64,000 nucleotides of DNA from Gibbula magus (Eukaryota > Mollusca > Gastropoda > Trochida > Trochidae): NCBI GenBank assembly GCA_936450465.1, contig OW388292.1:28098368-28162367 (forward strand), in the 5' to 3' direction. Below are positions 1 to 12,800 of the stretch, piece by piece; position 1 is the first letter of the stretch, and every line of letters starts with the position of its first letter. Under the pieces are notes generated by a model. The model saw nothing but the letters and a program-made list of their open reading frames with translations. It made no database searches and was not told where the DNA came from. The position numbers and the translations under genes were made by a program.

Positions 1-726
1 TTGAGTTTTATGTGTTACCACATGTGCTTCCTTGCTTCAAGGTCATCACTCAGCACTGTGTTCCGTGAATGGGTCTGAGACCCGCTATGTTGTCTGCTTA
101 ACAACTCAAAGAACCCAACTGTTTACATAACACGAAACCATCAGCGAATTCTATTACCGTTTCTTTTCACAGGCAACATGTCATGCTTGTCTTGTGGTTT
201 TAGAAGTGGGTCTCGTCCATCAACGTTAACCTAGTTGCAGTCAACATACTAACTGCTTACAACTGAGTGGCAGTTGTTCATTAGCGAATGACCCATTTTC
301 ATAATATCATCATATGAACGGTTTGTGGGAAATGTTTCACTAGCTGTGGCATTTAACATGATGATGTTTTCAATGTGTGTGTTTGACCAATATATCCTAG
401 GATATGAAGGTGGCTTAAATTGGAATAAGAAGTCATTATTCACGTTATTGTAAAACAATTCATTCTATATCATTCATGTGTCGATCATAAACATAACTTG
501 GATCACAATCTATTACTTCAACTGTATCATTTGAAATATTACGATTGCTTGCAATTTATTGCTTGTCTTATTAACAACACAAATGAATAACACTTAACAT
601 TCTAAGGCACTGAATTGTCATTTACTCAGTGAACACCACAGAATTGTAAATATGTAACACTGAATCAAATGGATACGTCTCCTTCATTTAGCAGTTGAGT
701 ATATTCCACCCAGTGTATAGTTATAC
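1..726. other. Left edge, no recognised exon
   Basis: This stretch lies downstream of the last recognisable exon of the minus-strand receptor gene and should be intron or further gene sequence. I found no segment with Ig, FN3, transmembrane or enzyme-like coding character bounded by good splice signals. A short minus-strand open frame near 249-458 has no recognisable homology and no convincing acceptor. Confidence 0.4.
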
Positions 727-819
727 CTCCCTCTGGAATGTCCAGCATGGCTCTGATTGGTTCACTCATTCCTGACGGGTTCAGAGCTCTCACTTCAAAG
801 TCGTATCGTAAGCCACGGT
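727..819 (-). CDS. Receptor exon 37: second half of FN3 after the CRD
   Basis: Residues about 2794-2824. Acceptor tttcag, donor gtataa. Contains the FN3 F-strand signature RYDFEVRALNPSGMSEP, which completes the fold begun in exon 36 (joined as TDALYRGLRYDF). Exon length is 31 codons and it leaves in phase 1, so the gene continues left of the window. If the donor were not used, a stop would follow about 20 codons later. Confidence 0.8.
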
Positions 820-3800
820 CTGAAATCAGTGACATACAATGTACATGTAAGGTTTAGTGTGACTTATATCGAGCTAATATCGAGCTCAACATCAAATAAC
901 CATGATTTTAAGTAAACATCGTATGGTCAGTGAGATATGTTACATGGATCTTATGTTAGCATAAATACATAATTTATAACTTAAACTGTAAAACGAATAG
1001 TTCATTAACCGTGTCATAATTTTGTGGACAAAAGATGACTGTACTATTAATGCAGTGAATGGGTTATGTACACGTAATTGGAAAGAATTGTCCTTTTGGA
1101 TAGTAGGATCAACATCAGCCAGTCAACCCTTCTTTAGATTTGAATGTTGAATGAAGAGAGGTGATTGCAGACCCTTAGCTTTGTTACATTATGTAACAAC
1201 GGACATATATACATTATGCTTTGGTTAAAACGCATAAAGCAGTGTTTTCAAAAGTAAGCTTGTTTGCTGACATCATATGCTATTAGTGGCTTACATTCTA
1301 GGGAAAACAACATATAATCGATTTCAAAGGTAAGCTGGTAAGCTAACACCAGTTGCTAAGAATAACTGACATCAAACACATACTTCTTAAAATTACTAAC
1401 ATAGAATTACTTATTTCTGAGAATTACTTGCATAACATCACATATTTCTAAGGAAAGCTTACATAAAGCATCAGTTTCGAAAGTAAGTTGGTTGGCTGGG
1501 ACGAGTTTCTTGTATGTGTCCCCGGCATCAGTGACCCAGCCCACCTCGTAGCCAGTGATATCACCGTTAGGTTGCTGGGGCGGCATCCATATCAGTCTCA
1601 CTCGGTAGGGCGAGCGGGACACGGGGTTCACTGCCATCCGCTGGGGGCTTGATGGGACTGGGAGTAGAGGAAATATGACTATAGCTTTAGATCAACTTAA
1701 CATTGCTGCAGAACAAATTTTGCAAAAGGATTTATTGTAATATGGAATCAAACTTGTTCAGCTCAAGAACTAAACTAAAGGAATTCCTTTATCTATAATT
1801 ATATTGTGGTATTTGTTACCTAGTATGTTAACAGTGTGTCCATTTATACTTACACAAATTATATTTGCACTCAAGGCAAAAGTAAAGCTACCTTATAGTA
1901 CTATAGTTTTGATCTTTTTTTCCTATTCAATGAAAACCAAAGTTATTGCAGTTCTTCTTCATTTCACCATATGATAACGAGATGTTACTGCATTACAGTT
2001 TCTCGTGTGCTATGAGCGTTTATTGAAGTTTTAAAACATACCCACCTTGACGGTTTAGATTGCTGCCGGAGACAGGTTGCTTCCCGCCCACCCCCAGCCC
2101 GGGGGTGAGTCCAGCACTGACCCGGACACAGGTACCACCCGAGGAGACAACGCTGGTCCGCAGACTGCTGCAGTGGGGAAGCAGCTGCTCACCTGGGAAC
2201 AGAGACGTGACTTAATTACAGGTGAGTTCATGCACGTGCTAAATAAAACGTCTGTCTGCTACATGTAGGCAGGGAATGCCATTCCAGTTGGTTGATTTCT
2301 AAGTGCAAGTATTTATAGAAACAAATCCAAATATTTAACATCTTGAAAATTAAACGCACGATGTTTGGCTATTGTTTTTGACTCCTGATCAAATGGAAAT
2401 GACAATTACATGGAAAGGTACTCGAGCTCCCAAGTCTTAATATTAATCGAGTCTCTTTTTTGCCGGCGTGAAGCATTGTGTTCACTTTCACAAAATGAAC
2501 CTTCATAGCGGAAGAAACAAATTGTAAAATAAAGAAGGAAGAAATGGGTAAGCAACAGTGATAGATCGACTACCTATGTGCACTATTTTACAGGGTTCCT
2601 GATTCCTGCATCTTGCTCGATTTTCCGACGTTATGTTTCTGAGGCTGTCACTTAATTAAGAATCTTAGGGATCTCAGTGACACCACAAATCATGTGGTAG
2701 GCAAATGACATCATATTGAAGTGACATAGAATATGTTGGTGAAGATTTATTAACATTTGCAAAATGTTTTTCATTGAAAAATATACACGTCTCATACTTT
2801 TCGATCCTAAATTATCGTACTTAATTGGACCTGTCCCATTCTACTTCAGATCAAGTCTATTAATTGTTTCTCAGCTTTGTGATGACTCGCACAAAGTAGG
2901 AAAGGTGAAACAAAGAGAACCAAAGTAGGTTATAGTTCTCACACAATGACGTCTATGTAGAATCATGTAGAAAAATGTTATAACTTGCGTACACAATCAG
3001 CAATGAATGCCGTTGCCATTGTGTTCGACTTGACATAATTCCGCTTAATGACATCATATTCAGTGGCGCGCGCTAATCGAGAGTTGTAAATTAACAAATC
3101 AGCTTTTGGTGATACGAACATCATTTTTCATATGTTATGTTAAAAGTTTATTTTTAATTCAAAAGACCGTTTGGAAGGAATTTTGGCAGAAAATACAACT
3201 GATTAATTAATGGATTCTTTAGTAATACGAAAGTGATTGATGAAATTGTGGAGTAAACAGGTTGGAAAATAACAGGTGGGAAAAGTAATTAGTGCTACCA
3301 GATACGTGAGTCAGTGCTTTGTTGATTTGTAATTCGAATATTGTTCATACACTTTGAAATCGAGGAGATATGACGTTTTGTTAGAGGGGAATAAGCTACA
3401 CATTTACAGGCTTGCACAACGTGTTTATAAAATAATATTCAAAATAAAGTGTCTATCTGTGATGACCTCAATATCAATATTATGATGGCAGGACGGGAAG
3501 GCAAAATAATAGAAGAGGAATTTCCCTTGCTCAATGTCTTAGGGTATAGCAGTTGATATGATCTATTTTTATGAGACAATTCCAGAACAAGTATATCTTT
3601 GTTGTTACAATTATATAAACAAAAAATCGTGACGCTGACTCATTAAGAACAAAGCGACACGCTGGTGGTTGTGGGTTATATCGGATTCCTTAAAACTACA
3701 TCAAGACAGACTTTCGTTCGAAATTGAAATACACAATTTGCTTTCTATCTAAATGGGACCGCAGCAGGTAGCAAGTTTGTAAACGAAGTAGATTTTGATG

Positions 3801-6800
3801 TATTTCCCTCTATGTTATGACTTCCATAAAAAAGAGAACATTATTCGTACCATAACATACCTAATAAACGGAGTATATTTGGCTCTCGCTCGTGAAATAA
3901 TATAAGACTCATTATAACTCCCACTATGCCTATATAAAAGCACTGCACTGACATACCGACGTGCGGGTGGGTGCGGATGAGGGCCATCTCGTCCCTGCAC
4001 TGTGTCTCCATAGTGTAACAGTCCTCCCTGCACACAGCCCGGGGGGTGGGGGTGTTACCCACAGCTGTACACGGGGGGAAGGCTGTGTAACACACGGTCT
4101 GCATAGCATAGTTCGCGCACTTCGGACTCAGTCTATTGCCTATGTATGTGACAGCCGCTGGAAGAGAAGATTGTAAAAGACGCAAGTATTGTATTTTGAT
4201 ACACAAGTTATGACTTGTTAATAATACACAGGAAAAGGATGTAAATACGATTGCTTATACTATTGTCTTGTTTTTTTTCCATTGAAATTAGTTATGGGAA
4301 TCATAGTTGATTTAATGTAATACTGTGAATTACATTTTTTGAAATGTTGGGCATACCATCAAACATGTGTAGAATTTCACTAAGGTCAAAATATTGACTC
4401 TCTCATCTGTTTTTTTTATATAAATTTGAAATTATTGCGGAGATACTCTGTCCATGCTATCGGTTTCCCTCCAAACCTTGTTATCTGTCACAGTTGAATA
4501 GCTCATTATAATATTCCTTGTGACAGACAAGGTATTGTGGATTTTTGCCTGAACGTACCTAAAACCTTTTGTTCCGTGGTTGTCTGTGCAAACCGATTGA
4601 GGACGAATACACTCTTATTGCGTAGATAGCGGGAACACACTGTTCCCAGGTAGATCTGGCAGAAACCGCGGGGTGCAGGAGGGGTCCTACAATCAGGCAT
4701 ACTGATATTACACAAAGGTGTCTGTGTGTATGACATGTCTCTTACATAAATAGTTTAACATTACAAACATTAAAGTTATAAGGATGAAATGTGTTGACAA
4801 AATCTGAAAGTAATTTTGGTAATATTAGATTGAGTTACCGTTTTTCGCCTCCACTTCGAATTGCATCTGAAAGTAAAATTAAAATTTTAATCACTATTCA
4901 ATAAGTCACTGTATCTTATACCACGTATGAAATAATTAACACAGACTACTCACTTACTCACGAACAATTATAAGGTAAGTTTGATGCTGTATATATTGGG
5001 TATATTTGATAAAAAAAATTCGAACATATCTATACATAACTACATACAATTAGAAACATATCAATCAGAAACCTACTTGCTGTGGTTTCTGTGGCAATTG
5101 GTTCGCTCTGAGGACCTTCTCCAGCCGGCCCAAAACCGGAAACGCGTATCCGGTACTTCCGGTCTTCTTCTAGACCATTGATCATCAATTGTTGACTTCC
5201 CGGGATAGCGTTAGTTTCGAATTTGAATTCTGACTTCCATCTCCCTTCATCATACTTCTCCACATATAGGTAGTAACCATGAACATTTGCTGAATTCGCT
5301 CCAGTGTCCTTACGATTCGGCCTCCACTTGACTTTGACGGATGTTGCATTGACAGCACTTACCTCCTCAAGACTAGGACCACTGGGTATAGACACTGCAG
5401 CAGAGCCTTGAGGTCCTGTAGGAACCGTGTTGTCATCAATACCAGGAGTGTCAATCACCAGCTGTTCACTCTTCAAACCTTCTCCAATAGCCGAGTATGC
5501 ACTTACCGTGACTCTGTACCTGGTTTTGGATTTGAGTCCTCCTATAATGAAAAGTTGCCCTTCTGGAGGTATGTTGGTCTGATATCGAGACTCAGGTATC
5601 CACGAACCGCCAGATAAACGTTCAATGTAAACGTAATATCCCTCTATATCTCCATCCTCGAGTTCATCTTCCGGCGGCCACCATGTAATCAGCAATGACG
5701 TAGCGTTCATCGCCGACACCTCCTCGAGATAAGGAGCCCTTGGTAGATTGTCTGGTATGGGCGTGGTCACAGTATTCCCTCGTGTAGACCCCGTCATGGG
5801 TTCGCTCTTAGGTCCCTCTCCTTGGTCTTCATACCAGGCAACCTCCACTTTGAACTTGGTCCCGGGGGTTAGGTCGTTCATGATAATGTCGTACTTATTT
5901 CCGGGTCTCACATCCATGATGTATCGCACAGTTGTGTCCCATGGACCTTCCTTAACTTTCTCTATGTACACAAAGTATCCCTTCACGTCCACATCTGATG
6001 CAAAGGGAGATGGTCTCCATCTGATAAACAGTGATGTCTCATTGATTGCTGCCACTTCTTCTAATATGGGCGCTTGTGTCGCTAGAATTAGAATAATCGT
6101 TTAATTCAAACATGATTCAAACGTTTAATCTATATCTCTCTTTCTCTCCTCCATGTCTGTATGATAAATAAGTTTATGTTCACTGTTTTCTTGTTCAAAG
6201 AATACATGCTAATTAAGAGTATTGTGAAAACTATGCTGATAATTCAATTATTCTATAAAAAAAAGTAATACCAAAACATATCAATTGGAATGATCCTTGA
6301 TCATTAAGAGATTTAACTAAGGATAGTCAGTATCACTAAGATCCTACCTCTGGAGTTGGTATTGACGAACATGGGGTCACTGCTCGGCCCATCTCCCTGT
6401 TCGGTAAGGGCGATAACTCTGACACTGTAACGTGTGTCTGGCCTGAGACCTCCGATCGTGACCTCGTATTGGTCAACTGGTACAGTGACACGACGACTCT
6501 CCCGGCGACGTTGGTTGTCCACTGTGACAACATAGCCTTGGATTAACCCACCTGGATGGCCAAGGAGCGGTGGCTTCCAGTTGACAGATATGGCGGTGGA
6601 ATTCACGGGAGATAACTCTCCGATTGTTGGCGCTTCGAGCACTGAATTCAGAAGCAACAGGACTATAATACTTTGGAAGGACTGCTGTACCCCTGCTATT
6701 GCCAATGATATGTGCAGTTTAATATGCCTGCACGTCTATCTAACGCTTATTCTAAAAGTCCACTCATATTTAAGTGGTAACATATGTTAACAATTCAATG

Positions 6801-9800
6801 CTCTGTTATATTTGAGTAGTTATTATAGTAATATCGTTTAAGGTATTTAGTCCCTAGATTTTAATAGATATGACAAGCGAATAAAAAAAAGTGCTGCTAA
6901 TCTTCTACAACATCTAAATTACAAACTTTCATAGTCTGCTCCTGACTCAATACATGCATATCTGCCAATTTCTACAAATAATTCATGAGATGAAAAATGA
7001 AAACGACAGCAATACGAAATATCGTCATCATTAATACCCGTTACATAAACCCACCAAATGTCGGTAGCCTCATGCTTATTGGCTCTGTTTTCGGTCCTTC
7101 TCCATATTTGGTCCTCCTGGCAATGCTGATGCTATATCCCCCGCCTGGGACGAGACCGCTGAGAACATAGGAGTTAGCTGAGCCCGTCACCCTGATCTTC
7201 TCGAAGTAGCCCTCCGTGTCCTCTATGTACAGCTCATAGCCCTCGGTCGGCTCCACACTCACCGGGTTCTTCCAGAAGAGCTTGACACTGGAGGGACTGA
7301 GGATCTCCCCCTCTAGGTTACTGATCCTCAGCTTGATGTCTGCAGGGATCACGGTAGCATAAGGTTTGTAGGTAGTGTATTTAGACGTTAGATTTTGTTA
7401 TTTTAGGGTCGGTTGGTTAGTTTTAAGTTTTTAAGGTTGTTGAGAGTGTCATTCATATTGTATTTTGAAGTTTCTGAAGTATGACGACCAGGGATATAAA
7501 ACTAAGGAAACACGGAGAAATTTCGTATTTTCTTGTTTTTGATTGGTCCTTAAAGGAAATGTCATGTATTAAAATGACAAAATAAATAATAAGGAGTAAT
7601 GATTTAAATGTTGATTGTTTTACTTGTGTAAAGTGTCTGAAATATCATTTACTTATCTTGAAAACGTACGTTTTATAAAACATTAATCTCAACATGGTAT
7701 ATATCTATTATAGCATACATTAGTGCATGTAGGTTAACAAACCATCTCGTGCAGGATCTTTGACGAAAAGTTCAATGGCGTCCGACTCAACTCTCTGATC
7801 GCCATTGTAGACAGCTTGGATCTTGATGGTGTAGGTGGCATATTGGCTGAGTCCCCGGATGATGGATGACGTTTGGTCACGTGGTACTGACTGGTTTTTC
7901 CAATATTGAATGGGTACTCGTGGTGTTATGGTGTATAGCACTCGGTACTCCTTTGAAACAAAATGTGTTTTTATTGTATGTAAATTTCATGCAATTATTT
8001 GAATATTGACATGTTTACATGGTATTGATTCTAATATGTTAGATGTCTTTATCTCCAGAGTACACTGAAATTCATAGAATTAAAAGTAATGTCCAATGGC
8101 ATTTCTATAAAAGTAAGGTGGTTTTAATAAATAATATTACATATCAAAAATAATATACAAGAGAATATAAAACGAACACTGTCTGCTTTGTCCTAAATAT
8201 TACAAGTGGTTATCAGTGAAATAACGTTTCATGGTTTTATCCATGGATAATATCATATAATGATAAGATGGCATATACCTGTATTTAGAAAAGCTTAATG
8301 ATGGTTTAAAGCTACATAATTCTCACAGGCCGAGTACAGCGGGGCTTATAATGAAGAAACAGAGTCAGAAGTGAAAGTCAGTGCAAGTTCATACAATTCA
8401 AATTTGTTAACACAGCCGTTATATATTAGGCTGTTTAAAACACGTTCAGTGTGATTATATGTTGTCACAATCTGTTTGTATTCAATGACAAAAACATTGT
8501 TGTTGTTTAGACCAGTGAACAAGGCAATATGTTACTGCGTAGTCTATCCAGAATATTCGAATTAATGTGAATTCATCACTGACTTATTTCTTAAAGAATC
8601 AGATTGATGGTTTACTCAGATGTTTTATTGAGAAATGAAAGTAACGCAATCTATGTGATGGTAGATGTACAGTTACTATGAAGTAATTCCAAATCTGCTG
8701 AATACGACAAAATCGGGAGTATCTTTCTTTCTAGTGAAATCATTGGCGTTAGACCAGTGGGGAAAGTTATATGTTATTAGCAAATCTATCCAGATTAACT
8801 GAAATGAATCAACAATCACTTTATTTCCCCGGGAAATGCTGAGTGTTAGACGCACCTGCAGTGCTTTGATATCCTTGGTAGATGGAGGGGGGCTCCAGCT
8901 GATGAGTCCACTGTCTTCATTCACCAGTCTCGCCTTCACCTCCAGAGGGGCTTCCCGAGATACTGCATGTGAAAAGTAAAGACGTTGGATATTATTGAAT
9001 ATTACTGAAGTTCTGATTGCCTCTCAGTTCAATAAAGAGTTTGTTTAAAACTTCTTTGAAACCTTGATTTTGATTGCCTAATTTTGGGGAGAATTAAGGA
9101 ATTGTCGTTAGATGCCATATATGCACTCACAGCAGTAACAACATACATCTTGTTCTCATTCATCATATAAGCTTCTGAAATGCCTCTCAATACGCCGTCT
9201 ACATGGAGACGTGGCAATTAGATCCACCAACGAGCACTCATAGCCATAAAACTGTTTCTCATTCTTTCCATATGTCTTGATTCCATTATTAAAAAACAAA
9301 ACATTCACAAAAACGAAAGATCGTTTGGAAGATGTGTTGTGTTCTCTTTAATAGTTAAAGTAGGACTACAGTTCTTGGTTAACTACATAAAAGGTTTCAT
9401 GTTCAAATATAACAATTTTTTAAATACGTATTTCTAAACACATTTTGAAATTTAAGAACTACCGTATCAATGCGATATGACAACATTTCGGGTATATTTT
9501 AGAGAAAGGGGAAGAAGTTTGAATCGTAAACAGTACACCCAACTAAATAAACAATCGCATCACAATGAATATTCCATTTAAAACAAAGCGTTGCCATGAC
9601 ATGTTCAACATACCCTCCTTCCTTGTGAAGAAGCGTACACTGGGGTCACCATCTGGTCCCGCCCCTCTTTTGTTTTTAGCGGTCAACCGGACCTGGTGGC
9701 AGGTGCCAGGTTTGAGACCGTTGAGAACCGCCTCTGTGCTGGTTCCGCCAACTATGACGTCACGACTAGAGCTTTCGTGCCATTTGGAATTGCATTCTCT

Positions 9801-12800
9801 GTAAATCATATCATCGTAAACCTTTATGTCATACTATTAATATATTCATGATCAGCAAAAGACATCACTATTATGTTTTCATACAATTTGAAGACGCCAC
9901 ATGGTGTCATTCATTATAGACATCCTTTCAAATACGTTGTACAAATGAACGATGTTCAGGAAGTAACAAAAATAAAATGGTAATAAAATTTCCCTTAGTT
10001 ATAAGCGTATACTAGCGGCTTCCTGGCCAATATATTAGTTTGGAAACGTGACACCCAAGTGTAGTATTGTGTTCTGTAAGGTACTGTCTGTTAGGATGAC
10101 GTAGATGAAGAAATTATGTTATAGTTTCATCAAAATGGTAAAACAGTAAATTGATATTATTTAAGATATTTTGTATTTGCAGCTTAAACATGTGTTTTAT
10201 ACTTTTATAATCCATATTCCTATTCTCAATATCAATACCACCATGTACCTGACATGCACGATGTAGACACTGATGGTGGAGATGCCCTCGATGTTGCTGT
10301 CCTCCCAGCTGACACGCGCCTGTCTGCTCCCTATATCAGAGATAGACGGCTGGCTCGGCGCTACTGGAACAGCTGCAACGCACGTTTATATCAGCAGTTT
10401 GCTCTTTGATCTTTACATGTTCATATTGATGTATTGGAGAAATCGATTTACAGTTTTTATGCGAAATTAAATTTAGGAAGATAGGTTTAGTAGAAAGTAA
10501 CATGGAATGTACAATGTAAATATCTACATACAATGGATGCATTAATATATATGAAGGTCCGTAATCGGCTTAAGAAGTATTCAACAGATCCAATGTCTGG
10601 TGGAAGAATAACGTTATCACTAAACACGAACACAATATTCACTATCTGATTCGATTCTGAAGTGAAAATCAAACTTACAGCCTATCGTAATTAACATATT
10701 CAAGGTGCTCATGATATGACCTTGCGCTACGTCTATGTTCGTTTTCGTGTTCGTGCTAAGCCGTGTTCAGAATGATACGACGGGTGTAGTCAATCTCAGC
10801 TTGAAAGTAGTGTTTCGTTTCAAACATATTTTTGGTACAAGTTATGCAACTTAGACCTCTATATTATATACAGATAAAAACAAAGGCTGAAAATATTTTC
10901 ACACTATTCGGTGATCATCATGAGATCTTTATGACGTCGCCATTCTATGAAGAAGTTAACTTGTTTTAATATATATATTTAACAAAGGCTGAAAATGTTT
11001 TGGATTCCCGACCATGAAACCCAGGAGATTTTAGTCGGGTGTGACTGATCATTAATTGATTAACACTGTTGATGCAAACCTTCTGGGTCCTCCACCACGA
11101 CTCTGGAGGTATACTCGATCTTGCCCATGATGTTCTCCGCAGTGCACACATAGTCGCTTGACTCCTGGACGTTCTTCAGTCTTATGACGTCACGACCATT
11201 ACCGGAAATAACAGGGTTCACAAACTCGTCATTGTAAACCCACCGTACTCTCGGCATCGGTGACCCCACAGCTGTACAGACCAGTGTGACGTCATCACCA
11301 GCCCTGACTCGCTTTGTTTCAGAAGGTCTGGTGAACTGAGGTGGGAACTGTCTGCCTGTTGTTGGGTAGGAATGTGTGGTTACGTTATGTTTACACTTGA
11401 TACGCTGGTCTCTACATTATACATGCTTTTTTATTGTATGGTTTTGTTTATTACATAGTGAGCCAATAAAACACACTTTTACGTACACTGTCTGCACTAT
11501 TTCCTTAATGAATCAAACCATTGGCATATTTCACGACCAGGATTCATTAACTCTAGATTACATAATAAATCCGTCGTTCCTGTTAACGTACATGTCTCAA
11601 CTGAGGTAGAGAGATACATATGTGGCGAGTAGAAGATTACCTATCGAGATGTGAACAAACCAACTTACAAACAAGCAAAGAACCAGTGAAATTGATAAAA
11701 CAGATGAAATGACACTCTTCCTTGCTGAAAGTCACACAATTCAAATGTCAAAAATACCCAGCAATCACGTTCTAATGACATTACGCAACAACATATGTAA
11801 TATACTGTGTATTTTGCAATCAGATTTGTAAAAATGAAATAATATGATTACAAGTACCTCTGACATAAAGGTTGGCGAGTTTGGAGTAGGCTATACCAGC
11901 TCTGTTCTCTACAGAACACTGATACACGCCCTCGTCCTCCTTCTCGGCCCCGGAGATCTCCAGTTCACTATTCGTCTCTACAAACCACAATAGAAGTTTA
12001 TTCAAACTAAATACGTGAGAGTTATTGACAGGTTATGACACACAGTCAAATATAAATCATAAAATGTGGTACAGTAATCGATAAACATTGGACATTCAAC
12101 TGCTTTCAAAAGACGCTGCCTATTTAAAGGCGCTGTAGCACGCCATTCTCACTGAAATAAAGTGCTCTAACAAAAATGTATATGGTTCGGTTAAGCCATT
12201 CGAGTAATTTTAAGATTTTCACATTAACATGGCCGCTCGAAGGTAGTTCAAGTGATCTGACACAATAATAGATGGCAAATTTGAGAATATAGTGCAAAAC
12301 ACGTGCTACAGCGCCTTCACACTATCTTTAAATAACGTGTATTCTAATCTAATTCTAATTGCATCTGAAATGGCTGTTCAGAAGAAACGCATGGTTGAAG
12401 TATAATGATAATATTGTAATTATTTATTTGGATTGTCGAATGATACACTACTTGTTGAGATGTTCATGTGGTAGTGTTTACCCTCGGGTATGACGCTGAA
12501 TCGCCCTCCTGTCTGCACGGGTACCTTGTCCTTGTACCACAGAATGGTCGCATTAGGGGTCCCCAGAGCCTCGCAGAAGAAACGAGTTGTCCGCCCCTTC
12601 TCCACGGCCTTCAACTCTGGGTGCTCGGTGATGGCCGGGAAATCGAAAGGCATCGCTGAGAATAAAATGATTGATAAATGTTTACCTATTTGTTGATAAG
12701 AAAATCCAATGAATTTCCGCGGAAAATACAATGACCCGTTACTAACCAATAAACTGCGATAATTCAGAAGTAATAATATACAACTTGCAAGTGCCTGAAA

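Noticed and set aside
249..458. Possible further receptor exon on the minus strand
   Set aside because: No Ig, FN3 or membrane pattern and no convincing splice acceptor.
2046..2192. Possible kringle domain after the CRD, as in ROR
   Set aside because: Only two cysteines are present, both explained as the last CRD pair; no kringle NYCRNPD-like block.
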